NCBI RefSeq assembly: GCF_001429765.1
Contig: NZ_LMJB01000006.1
Span: 62,001-126,000, forward strand
From: Flavobacterium sp. Root901
GTDB lineage: Bacteria > Bacteroidota > Bacteroidia > Flavobacteriales > Flavobacteriaceae
Reading direction: 5' to 3'
DNA length: 64,000 nt
Shown here: in pieces, positions 52,736 through 60,581 of the stretch
Numbering within the stretch: position 1 is the first letter of the stretch
How the letters are laid out: every line of letters starts with the position of its first letter
Notes under the pieces: generated by a model
Told to the model about the DNA's origin: nothing
The model's database searches: none
What the model saw: only the letters and a program-made list of their open reading frames with translations
Program-made: the position numbers and the translations under genes

Positions 52736-53893
52736 ATGGAAGAAAATTTTAGAATGATAGCCAAATGCTTTTTTGGCTTTGAAGAAATATTAGAAAAAGA
52801 ATTGCGTGCGCTTGGTGCTCAGGATGTTGAAAAAGGCGTAAGAATGGTAAGCTTTAAAGGTGATAAAGGTTTTATGTACAAAGCCAATTTATCACTTAGG
52901 ACGGCACTTAAAGTGCTTAAACCAATTTATTCTTTTAGAGCTAATAACGAACAGGCTTTGTACAAAGGAATTTTAGGAATAAACTGGTCGAAATTGTTAA
53001 ACGCCAACCAGACTTTTGTTATTGATGCAACGGTTCATTCGACTTATTTTAACCATTCTGAATTTGTTTCTCAAAAATGTAAAGATGCCATTGTCGATCA
53101 GTTTAGAGAAAGAACGGGACAAAGACCAAGCATCGATAAACAATATCCGGATTTAAGAATCAATGTTCACATCGATAAAGATCAGGTTTCGGTTTCTTTA
53201 GATACTTCAGGAAACTCGCTTCATCAGCGTGGTTACAGAACAGCGACTAATATTGCGCCTATAAATGAAGTTTTGGCTGCCGGAATCCTTTTATTATCGG
53301 GTTGGGATGGACAAACTCACTTTTTAGATCCAATGTGCGGTTCCGGAACTTTTCTTGCCGAAGCTGCCATGATTGCCTGCAATATTCCGGCAAATATCAA
53401 CCGAAAAGAATTTGCTTTTGAAAAATGGAAAGACTGGGACAATGAATTGTTTGATACAATTGTAGACAGTTTGATGAAGAAAACAAGAGAATTTCATTAT
53501 TCTATAAAAGGTTTTGATAAAGCGCCAAGTGCAGTAAGCAAAGCAAAAGACAATATCAGGAATGCAAATCTTGAAGATTATATAACAATTCAGGAAGATA
53601 ACTTTTTTGATACTGAAAAAGAAGTCGAAGGAAAACTGCATATTGTTTTCAATCCGCCGTATGATGAGCGTCTGGATATCCATATGGAACAATTCTATAA
53701 AAATATAGGAGATACTCTTAAAAAAAATTATCCGGGAACAAATGCCTGGTTTATAACCGCAAATCTGGAAGCTTTAAAATTTGTTGGATTAAAACCGTCA
53801 AGAAAAATCAAACTTTTTAACGGAAGCCTGGAAGCACGTTTGGTTAAATACGAAATGTACGAAGGAAGCAAGAGAACGAAATTTCAAGTCTAA
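52736..53893 (+). CDS. THUMP-domain RNA methyltransferase (RlmL N-terminal-like)
   Basis: The 385 residues hold a THUMP RNA-binding domain (about 1-165; AKCFFGFEEILEKELRALGA) and a Rossmann methyltransferase domain with FLDPMCGSGTFLAEAAMIA (about 197-215) and the catalytic NPPY in IVFNPPYDERL (about 305-315). This layout matches the m2G2445 part of RlmL/YcbY. It probably modifies 23S rRNA. The stop codon lies inside the left arm of repeat copy 3, and a small membrane protein gene follows. Confidence 0.92.
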   Translation: MEENFRMIAKCFFGFEEILEKELRALGAQDVEKGVRMVSFKGDKGFMYKANLSLRTALKVLKPIYSFRANNEQALYKGILGINWSKLLNANQTFVIDATVHSTYFNHSEFVSQKCKDAIVDQFRERTGQRPSIDKQYPDLRINVHIDKDQVSVSLDTSGNSLHQRGYRTATNIAPINEVLAAGILLLSGWDGQTHFLDPMCGSGTFLAEAAMIACNIPANINRKEFAFEKWKDWDNELFDTIVDSLMKKTREFHYSIKGFDKAPSAVSKAKDNIRNANLEDYITIQEDNFFDTEKEVEGKLHIVFNPPYDERLDIHMEQFYKNIGDTLKKNYPGTNAWFITANLEALKFVGLKPSRKIKLFNGSLEARLVKYEMYEGSKRTKFQV

Positions 53894-54026
53894 GGTTCTA
53901 AGTGGCTAAGTTTCTAAGATACTAAGAAATTTGGCTGGCGAAATAGTGATAAATAATTTTAGGTTCAAAGTTTAAGTTCAAAAGAAAAATCTTAGAATAT
54001 TAGTGTCTTAGAACCTTAGCAACTTT
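53890..54026. repeat. CTAAG-word inverted array, copy 3
   Basis: The left arm (53890-53928, CTAAGGTTCTAAGTGGCTAA and on) covers the stop codon of the THUMP gene. The right arm (about 53986-54026, ATCTTAGAATATTAGTGTCT and on) is its reverse complement and ends eight bases before the next start codon. About 57 AT-rich bases lie between, without a terminator hairpin. Confidence 0.85.
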
Positions 54027-54034
54027 AAAAAAAA

Positions 54035-54271
54035 ATGACAAAACTACAAGTAAGAGCGTTTCTTTTTCAATTAGGAAGTTTCGCTATTCTGTTTATTTTA
54101 GGAAGATTTATAATTGCAGCCTATACCGGTTTAACCGGATTTTGGATTCCAATTACGGCTTTTGTTGTCGCGACTATTTTGAGCCCTCAATTTCAGGCTG
54201 TAAAAACAAAAGATGGCGAAAAGCTTTTTATGAAATGGATTTTTATTAAAGGAGTTAAAATAATTGGTTAA
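54035..54271 (+). CDS. Small membrane protein of unknown function (78 aa)
   Basis: Two helices are visible: about 10-29 (LFQLGSFAILFILGRFIIAA) and 32-50 (GLTGFWIPITAFVVATIL). A basic tail follows. I recall similar short proteins in Flavobacterium. The start lies right after the right arm of repeat copy 3, with an A-rich leader. The racemase gene follows by 17 bases, so they are probably co-transcribed. Function unknown. Confidence 0.75.
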   Translation: MTKLQVRAFLFQLGSFAILFILGRFIIAAYTGLTGFWIPITAFVVATILSPQFQAVKTKDGEKLFMKWIFIKGVKIIG

Positions 54272-54288
54272 CTTTTTAAATTAGTATT

Positions 54289-54981
54289 ATGAAGAAAATT
54301 GGACTTATAGGTGGAATCAGCTGGGTGTCGACTGCAGATTATTATAAACTTATAAATCTTGGAATAAATGAAAAACTGGGAGGTTTAAATTTCTCCGAAT
54401 GTTTGGTTTATTCCTTTAATTATGCTGATATTAAAAAGAATAACGATAATAACGATTGGGATTCAACCTTTAAAATGCTTTTTAAAGGGTGCGAATTTTT
54501 AAAATCGGGCGGAGCAGAGGCTATTGTTTTATGTGCTAATACCATGCATTTAATTGCCGATAAACTTCAGGATGCCATAGGTCTTCCGGTGATTCATATT
54601 GCGGCAGAAACTGCTATTGAAATTCAAAACAAACAACTTAAAAAAGTGGGTTTACTGGGAACTAAGTTTACCATGGAACTGGATTTTTTTACAGATAAAT
54701 TAAAAGATAAAGGAATTGAAACCATTATTCCGGTTAATCAGGAGGACAAAGATTTTATTCATTATACAATTTTTGAAGAACTTGGAAGAGGAATTGTAAG
54801 CGATGAAACCAAAAAACGGTATTTGCAAATCGCAGATGAATTAATTAAAAATGGCGCCGAAGGAATTATTTTGGGTTGTACCGAAATTCCGTTAGTAATA
54901 AAACCTGAAGATTTGCCGGTTCCTGTTTTTGATACCACTTTAATACATGCAAAAGCGGCTGTTGAATTTCAATTGTCGTAA
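54289..54981 (+). CDS. Aspartate/glutamate racemase family protein
   Basis: The 230-residue protein shows the N-terminal KIGLIGGISWVSTADYYKLI, the first catalytic cysteine in IVLCANTMHLIAD (about 79-91) and the second in IILGCTEIPLVI (about 191-202). This two-cysteine arrangement is that of cofactor-independent amino-acid racemases; the aspartate racemase branch is most likely, from GGISWxST. It is followed by a strong bidirectional terminator. Confidence 0.92.
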   Translation: MKKIGLIGGISWVSTADYYKLINLGINEKLGGLNFSECLVYSFNYADIKKNNDNNDWDSTFKMLFKGCEFLKSGGAEAIVLCANTMHLIADKLQDAIGLPVIHIAAETAIEIQNKQLKKVGLLGTKFTMELDFFTDKLKDKGIETIIPVNQEDKDFIHYTIFEELGRGIVSDETKKRYLQIADELIKNGAEGIILGCTEIPLVIKPEDLPVPVFDTTLIHAKAAVEFQLS

Positions 54982-54986
54982 GAAAA

Positions 54987-55022
54987 AAAAAGCCGTAAAT
55001 TCCTGAATTTACGGCTTTTTTT
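54987..55022. terminator. Bidirectional terminator between racemase and DUF6048 genes
   Basis: AAAAAGCCGTAAATTC (54987-55002) pairs perfectly with GAATTTACGGCTTTTT (55005-55020), 16 bp with a two-base loop. There are A and T tracts on both sides. Confidence 0.92.
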
Positions 55023-55029
55023 GTAAAAG

Positions 55030-55863
55030 TTATTTCTTCTTTTTAGGAGTTTCTTTTTTAATTTCAGGAACAATTACCTTTTTCTTGTAAATAGGAATAA
55101 AGTAAGAAACAGTATAGTTGAAACCTACACCAAAGCTTCCGTCGTACGTTCTGTTGAATCCGGGAATATAAAGATTATCAAACCCGGACGGTTTGTTGTT
55201 CATTACCAAAAGTTTCAGCTGAACTCCAAAACCAACAAATACATTATTAAAAACTTCTGCCTTAATCCCTCCTGCCACCTCAAGCCATGCAGCTGTCTGT
55301 CCGCTGTATTTCTGGTCGACAGTAATAGACTGCTGTTCGCCCCAATACGGGTTTGGGTTGTAAATTTTATAGCTGTTTAAGTCCTGACTAAAAGTACTAA
55401 AACCACCTCGTAAACCTATTGTTATAAGATTTTCCATATCAAGCCAGTTATCATACAAATTGTAATCAAAACCTGCTTTTATGTAGGTTCCTGTTGCTGT
55501 AGAATTTAAGCGGTCGTCGTCTGTTGTTTTGTCTTCAAAACCTAACTCAGCCGCGGCATAATATCGTTTTGTTAAACGCCAGTCGGCTGTAAATTCTATT
55601 CCTTTATAATCTTTATCATAAAAACCTCTTGTTAGTTTATATAAATCGACACCAACACGCAAACCATAACGGTCATTTTTAATCGCAATACTGTCTTTTT
55701 TTACTTCCTTAGCTGCTGGTTTTACAGTTTCAGTTTTTGGTTTTTTATCATCAAGGTCTCTTACTGTTATGGTATCTTTTACGACCACCTGAGAATATCC
55801 CGTAAACATTAAAAGCAAAAAGCAGATGCTAAAAGTATACTTTAACGTGTGTTTCATTTTCAA
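55030..55863 (-). CDS. DUF6048-like outer-membrane-type protein
   Basis: The 277 residues have a signal peptide (about MKMKHTLKYTFSICFLLLMF, cut near GYSQ), a Lys/Glu-rich linker and a beta-barrel-like region with alternating residues (YGLRVGVDLYKLTRGFYDKD, GIEFTADWRLTKRYYAAAEL, GFNYTVSYFIPIY). I recognise it as DUF6048. The lysine-rich end (KKETPKKKK) is notable. Its start overlaps the DUF6452 gene by 35 bases. Probably an outer-membrane protein of unknown role. Confidence 0.85.
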   Translation of the reverse strand: MKMKHTLKYTFSICFLLLMFTGYSQVVVKDTITVRDLDDKKPKTETVKPAAKEVKKDSIAIKNDRYGLRVGVDLYKLTRGFYDKDYKGIEFTADWRLTKRYYAAAELGFEDKTTDDDRLNSTATGTYIKAGFDYNLYDNWLDMENLITIGLRGGFSTFSQDLNSYKIYNPNPYWGEQQSITVDQKYSGQTAAWLEVAGGIKAEVFNNVFVGFGVQLKLLVMNNKPSGFDNLYIPGFNRTYDGSFGVGFNYTVSYFIPIYKKKVIVPEIKKETPKKKK

Positions 55864-56377
55864 GTTCGATATTAGATTTTACGATATTAACATTCAGCAT
55901 CCACAATCCATCGGCTGCAGGATCTGTTTGTATAAGGCCTGAATTAGCTGTGTTATCACGAGGATTTAATAAAAAAGTAGTTTTAAATCCGCAGGCTCTG
56001 GAAACATATACACTTTGAGTTTCATAGTTAAATGTTAAAACATCGACATTTGGATTTGCGCTTGCCGCATTAAAGATAAACTTATAAGATGTTGTCTTAG
56101 CATCAGTTTTTAACGGAATAGAAATAGTATTTGCATTCGTTAAATATTTAGTTACAGAAGTTCCGCTTTCGTTAAAAATAATCGCATCACTATCATCTTT
56201 ACCTACGCCAACAACTTTTAGATTCGTAACAGTTCTTAGTAATGTAGGTGATGCATTGTCATAAAATGTTATGACTAATCGTGGAGTTGTAGGTGTATTT
56301 GCATCGCAAATATCATCTTTTTCACAACTAGACAAGCCAAAGGTAAAGATTAATAAAAAGGAGATTATTTTTTTCAT
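55829..56377 (-). CDS. DUF6452-like lipoprotein
   Basis: The 182 residues begin MKKIISFLLIFTFGLSSCEK, with a lipobox Cys18, then DDICDANTPTTPRLVITFYD, typical of DUF6452. A beta-sandwich follows. It lies 14 bases after rlmD and overlaps the DUF6048 gene by 35 bases, so the three form one operon. It probably works with DUF6048 at the outer membrane, as the close coupling suggests. Function unknown. Confidence 0.86.
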   Translation of the reverse strand: MKKIISFLLIFTFGLSSCEKDDICDANTPTTPRLVITFYDNASPTLLRTVTNLKVVGVGKDDSDAIIFNESGTSVTKYLTNANTISIPLKTDAKTTSYKFIFNAASANPNVDVLTFNYETQSVYVSRACGFKTTFLLNPRDNTANSGLIQTDPAADGLWMLNVNIVKSNIELENETHVKVYF

Positions 56378-56391
56378 TTACAGTTTTATAA

Positions 56392-57804
56392 TTATCGAAG
56401 TTCTAAAAGTACAACATTTTCAACATGATGTGTTTGTGGAAACATATCAACCGGACGAACATGGGTTACTTTATATTTTTCGTCCATCAATGCCAAATCA
56501 CGTGCTTGTGTCGCCGAATTACAACTTACATATACCACTTTTTTTGGAGCAATTTTCAGGATCTGGTCAATAACTGCTGCGTGCATTCCGTCTCGCGGCG
56601 GATCTGTAATAATAACATCCGGTTTGCCGTGCTGCGCAATAAACGCTTCGTTGAATACCACTTTCATGTCTCCAACAAAAAACTCACAATTCGTAATATT
56701 ATTGCGTTCCGCATTGGCCTTAGCGTCTAAAATCGCTTCAGGAACACTTTCTACACCAATTACCTTTTTTGCTTTTTTAGAAACAAATTGTGCAATAGTT
56801 CCCGTTCCAGTGTATAAATCGTAAACGGTTTCTTCTCCGGTTAATCCGGCGTAATCACGCGTTATTTTGTACAATTCATAAGCCTGATCAGAATTGGTTT
56901 GATAGAAGGATTTTGCATTAATGCTAAATTTTAAGCCTTCCATTTCTTCCAGGATATAATCTCTTCCTTTATAAAGTTTGATATCCTGATCGTAAATTGT
57001 ATCGTTTTGCTTCGCATTTACCACATATTGTAAAGAGGTAATCTGCGGGAATTTTTCGTATAAATGGTCTAAAACCAATTCGCGGTTTATTTTGTCATCT
57101 TCAAAAAACTGAATCAAAACCATTGTTTCGCCAGTTGAAGCTGTACGAATCATTAATGTTCTTAATAATCCTGAATGTTCTCTCGGATTAAAAAAAGCTA
57201 AATTATGCTCATTGGCAAAAGCCCTGAGTTCGTTTCGGATTGCATTTGAAGGATCTTCCTGCAAATAACATTTTTCAATATCAAGGATTTTATCCCACAT
57301 TTTCGGAATATGAAATCCTAAAGCATTTCTGTTTCCTAAATCTTCCGTGCTTCCAATTTCTTTCTCAGTTAACCAGCGACTGTTAGAAAACGAAAATTCC
57401 ATTTTATTTCTGTAGAAAAACTGTTTTTCAGAACCCAAAATAGTTTCGAATTCCGGTAATTCAACTTTTCCAATACGCTGTAAATGATTTTTTACTTCGT
57501 TTTGTTTGTAATGCAACTGCTGGCTGTATTTCATATTCTGCCATTTACAACCGCCACAAACGCCAAAATGCTCGCAGATTGGATCAATACGGTGCGCAGA
57601 TAATTCATGAAATTTTACGGCTTTTCCTTCGTAGTATGCTTTTCTTTTTTTGAATGTTTGTACATCAACAACATCGCCAGGAACGACATTCGGAATAAAG
57701 ATAACTTTTCCGTCAGGAGCTTTTGCTACTGAGACACCTTTTGCTCCGGCATCAAGAACCTGAATTTGATGAAAGACAACTTTGTCTGTATTTTTTCTTC
57801 CCAT
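56392..57804 (-). CDS. rlmD: 23S rRNA (uracil-1939-C5)-methyltransferase RlmD-like
   Basis: The 470 residues have an N-terminal TRAM domain (about 1-60), the iron-sulfur cysteines in CEHFGVCGGCKWQ (about 77-89) with a fourth in EKCYLQ, and the SAM domain with YDLYTGTGTIAQFVSK and the catalytic cysteine in VVYVSCNSATQARDL. It modifies U1939 or the equivalent in 23S rRNA. In Bacteroidota such proteins may have other targets (RlmCD-type). It is first in an operon with two envelope-protein genes, an odd match of functions. Confidence 0.93.
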   Translation of the reverse strand: MGRKNTDKVVFHQIQVLDAGAKGVSVAKAPDGKVIFIPNVVPGDVVDVQTFKKRKAYYEGKAVKFHELSAHRIDPICEHFGVCGGCKWQNMKYSQQLHYKQNEVKNHLQRIGKVELPEFETILGSEKQFFYRNKMEFSFSNSRWLTEKEIGSTEDLGNRNALGFHIPKMWDKILDIEKCYLQEDPSNAIRNELRAFANEHNLAFFNPREHSGLLRTLMIRTASTGETMVLIQFFEDDKINRELVLDHLYEKFPQITSLQYVVNAKQNDTIYDQDIKLYKGRDYILEEMEGLKFSINAKSFYQTNSDQAYELYKITRDYAGLTGEETVYDLYTGTGTIAQFVSKKAKKVIGVESVPEAILDAKANAERNNITNCEFFVGDMKVVFNEAFIAQHGKPDVIITDPPRDGMHAAVIDQILKIAPKKVVYVSCNSATQARDLALMDEKYKVTHVRPVDMFPQTHHVENVVLLELR

Positions 57805-57962
57805 AGCGCAAAAATAAACCTTTGTAAACTTTTACAAATTTTATTTTCATAATATTTTATCAAATTATGTAATTTGCTAGTTTAATTAACTTTAAAGGTT
57901 AACTTTGTCGCTATATTATGCCCCAAGCTACAATATATTCTCAATAGTTTTGTTATGTTTTT

Positions 57963-59012
57963 ATGAAATTGTATCATAATCTTTCACAAATTAGCTTTTT
58001 GAAGAAAAGTTATGCGTTTAAATTTTTATTTGTCGCTTTTATAGGAATACATATTCCGCTTATCGGAATTTTATTCTTTGTACTTTTTTTCGAGCATACG
58101 ATCTCGACAGCATCAATTCTGATTTTTTCATTGATAATGACATTATTGGCTACTGCCGTGACGCTTTTAGTTCTAAAACAATTAATACAGCCCATTTCGA
58201 TTGCTTCAAAATCATTGGATGATTACAGAAACAACAGGAAATTGTCGATTCTCCCAACAGAATATACAGATGAAGCCGGATTGCTGATGTGTAATATTCA
58301 GGAATCTATTTATGAATCTGAAAGTTTTATAAATGAAAAACAGGATTTGATTTATATGCTTTCGCATGATTTGAAAAATTTTGCCGGAAATCCGCAGGGT
58401 CTGGCAAAATTAATATTGAGCGAAAATCCTTCTGAATCGATTAAACATCTGGCCGATTTAATTTGTGAATCGACTAATCTGCAGTTCCGATACATCGAAA
58501 ACTTCATTAAATTGCTGAAAGAACAAGATCAGGTGGTAAAAACCAATCAGGAAATCAGGATTATTTCTTTTGAAAATATTATTCCGTTTATAAACGAACA
58601 GGTTGAACAGCGATTACTCGATAAAAACATTATACTTAATTTAAGTCTTGAAACCACCGAAGCCAAACTCAGGATAGATGAAGGATTATTAGTTCAGGTT
58701 TTGGTAAACTTAATTAGTAACGCCATTAAATTTTCTTATTTTGATAGTGAAGTTAAAGTGAGGATTTACAGAGAAAATTCAAATGTTGTTATTACCGTTG
58801 CAGATAAAGGAATTGGTTTTGATAAAAATCAAATGGAAGAATTGTTTAAAAAATTCACCAAAATGAGCCGTTTAGGAACTGCTAACGAATCTTCGACAGG
58901 AATTGGACTTTACTTGTGCAAAAAGATTATCGAAAAAAATAAAGGCCGACTGAGTGCTGTAAGCGAAGGTAAAAACAGAGGTGCTGAATTTAAAATTGAA
59001 TTTGAAGCTTAA
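57963..59012 (+). CDS. Sensor histidine kinase without a periplasmic domain
   Basis: The 349-residue kinase has two helices (about 20-43 and 50-72) with only about six residues between, a short HAMP-like linker, then the dimerisation domain with the phospho-acceptor His135 in YMLSHDLKNF. The ATPase boxes are N (LVNLISNAIKFSY), G1 (VADKGIGFD) and G2 (ESSTGIGLYLCKKI). With no external sensor domain it must sense in or at the membrane. No response regulator gene is adjacent, so it is an orphan. Confidence 0.9.
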   Translation: MKLYHNLSQISFLKKSYAFKFLFVAFIGIHIPLIGILFFVLFFEHTISTASILIFSLIMTLLATAVTLLVLKQLIQPISIASKSLDDYRNNRKLSILPTEYTDEAGLLMCNIQESIYESESFINEKQDLIYMLSHDLKNFAGNPQGLAKLILSENPSESIKHLADLICESTNLQFRYIENFIKLLKEQDQVVKTNQEIRIISFENIIPFINEQVEQRLLDKNIILNLSLETTEAKLRIDEGLLVQVLVNLISNAIKFSYFDSEVKVRIYRENSNVVITVADKGIGFDKNQMEELFKKFTKMSRLGTANESSTGIGLYLCKKIIEKNKGRLSAVSEGKNRGAEFKIEFEA

Positions 59013-59404
59013 TTTCTAAAAGGCTGACGTTTTGAGATTCCGGACTTAGTTTTGGTATTGGGAGTTTTATCTTTTAGGTCAAGTTTATTTTCTTTCTTCC
59101 ATTAATTCTTCGTCGTCACTTTCGCGTGAAAGGATTAGCAAACAAACTACTTTTAGGATAAAACTAATATTTTTCATGATTGCGTAAAATTTTTGTTTTG
59201 GATACATTATCAAGATGCTGCTTTATTTAAATGGTTGCGTGTAAACGAAAAAAATACCGAAGTATTAATATTTCGTGCAAAGAAGAATATTTTACTTTTA
59301 CAGGAAAGCTGCTTTAAGGTATTAAAACAATAAATTAGGATAGATTTAAAAAAAAGGGGACGATTAAATTATTAATCATCCCCTTTTTTTAGATTCATCA
59401 ATTT
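59013..59404. other. 392-base gap without a supported gene
   Basis: It holds a 20-base sequence also present inside the aldo/keto reductase gene (59038-59057 and 59471-59490), a near-palindrome CGAAGTATTAATATTTCG near 59258-59275, and the terminator at 59351-59390. Short frames on both strands (59085-59177 minus; 59157-59333 plus, without ATG) lack recognisable sequence. Confidence 0.5.
59351..59390. terminator. Terminator before the aldo/keto reductase end
   Basis: GGGGA (59356-59360) with GATTAA (59362-59367) pairs with TTAATC (59372-59377) and TCCCC (59379-59383) around one mismatch. A and T tracts flank both sides. It serves the minus-strand aldo/keto reductase gene. Confidence 0.8.
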
Positions 59405-60391
59405 TTACCAAAGTTGGTGAACAGAAGGTTTTATATATTTTTCGTAAATTTTATTCATTTCTGAAATTTTTTCCGGACTTAGTTTTGGTAAGTCATAAAC
59501 AGATAAATTCGAAAGTATGTGGCTTTCTTTTGAAGCTCCGGGAATAATACAGCTGATTTCGTTAAAACTCAAAATCCATTGCAGTGCAATAGGAGCGAGG
59601 TTTGCAGTTTCGGGAAATAAAGCTTTTAATTCTTCAACTGCTTTTAAACCTAAATCATAATCAATTCCCGAAAAGGTTTCGCCTTTATCAAAAGCATCTC
59701 CGTTTCGGTTAAAATTTCTGTGATCCTGTGCATCAAAAGTTGTTTTGGTATCAAATTTACCAGTCAAAAGTCCGCTTGCAAGTGGGACTCTCGCAATAAT
59801 TCCGATATCTTTTTTCTGGGCCTCAGAGAAAAATAATTGCGATGGACGCTGGCGGAACAAATTAAATATAATCTGAACTGTGGTTACATTCGAATATTCG
59901 ATAGCTTTCAACGCTTCCTCGACTTTTTCTACACTAACGCCTAAATTCAAAATTTTCCCCTGCTCTTTTAAACGATCAAAAAGCTCAAAAATTTCAGGAC
60001 GATAATACACTTCTGTCGGCGGACAGTGCAGCTGAATTAAATCTAAAGTTTCTAATCCTGTTCTCTTTAAGCTGTCTTCAACAAATTTTTGAAGCACTTT
60101 TGGCTGATATCCTTCATTTACATGCGGATTAATCTGGCGTCCGCATTTTGTGGCTACATAAATTCGTTCAGAGCGGGAGCGTACGACTCTTCCAACGGCG
60201 GTTTCACTCAATCCGTTTTCGTAAACATCGGCAGTATCAATAAAATTGACGCCGTTGTCAATTGCTGTATTGATAAGCTCATCAGCAGTTTTATCATTAA
60301 ATCCTGATCCCCATTTTCCGCCAACCTGCCAGGTTCCAAGAGAGATTTCAGAGATGTTAAAGTTTGTTTTTCCTAGTTTTCTATAGTTCAT
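59405..60391 (-). CDS. Aldo/keto reductase
   Basis: The 328 residues form the TIM-barrel oxidoreductase family that uses NADPH to reduce aldehydes or ketones. The catalytic set is visible: Asp and Tyr in FIDTADVYENG (about 51-61), Lys in VATKCGRQ and His in LIQLHCPP. The cofactor end is IPGASKESHI. No signal peptide is present. It lies downstream of repeat copy 4, with its start only five bases from the array. The substrate is unknown. Confidence 0.93.
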   Translation of the reverse strand: MNYRKLGKTNFNISEISLGTWQVGGKWGSGFNDKTADELINTAIDNGVNFIDTADVYENGLSETAVGRVVRSRSERIYVATKCGRQINPHVNEGYQPKVLQKFVEDSLKRTGLETLDLIQLHCPPTEVYYRPEIFELFDRLKEQGKILNLGVSVEKVEEALKAIEYSNVTTVQIIFNLFRQRPSQLFFSEAQKKDIGIIARVPLASGLLTGKFDTKTTFDAQDHRNFNRNGDAFDKGETFSGIDYDLGLKAVEELKALFPETANLAPIALQWILSFNEISCIIPGASKESHILSNLSVYDLPKLSPEKISEMNKIYEKYIKPSVHQLW

Positions 60392-60395
60392 TTTT

Positions 60396-60579
60396 AAGGT
60401 TCTAAGGTTTTTTTTAGATTCTGAGGTTCTGAGGTACTAAGATGCTAAGGTTTTTTTAAGGTTCTGAGATGCTAAGATGCTAAGATGCTAAGATGCTAAG
60501 GTTTCTTCTAAATTCTAGTCAATAAGTTAAAAAATAAAAACTTAGAACCTTAGTACCTCAGAACCTTAGCGCCTTTTTT
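60396..60579. repeat. CTAAG-word inverted array, copy 4, with four tandem GATGCTAA units
   Basis: The left part (60396-60501) has AAGGTTCTAAGG, TTCTGAGG and exactly four tandem GATGCTAA units at 60468-60499. The right part (60541-60573, CTTAGAACCTTAGTACCTCA and on) is the complement. It lies between the aldo/keto reductase start and the cysM stop, ending next to the stop codon. Confidence 0.92.
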
Positions 60580-60581
60580 AA

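Noticed and set aside
59085..59177. Minus-strand frame of 30 codons (starts MKNISFILKVVCLLI)
   Set aside because: It has a hydrophobic start but no lipobox or further domain, no clear promoter, and lies in a gap with other debris. Too weak to call a gene.
59157..59333. Open plus-strand frame after the histidine kinase that might be a lost response regulator
   Set aside because: It has no ATG, only an internal TTG, and no receiver-domain or DNA-binding motif could be seen.
60468..60499. CRISPR-like array from the tandem GATGCTAA units
   Set aside because: The units are 8 bases and contiguous, without spacers; this is a simple tandem repeat within an inverted array.
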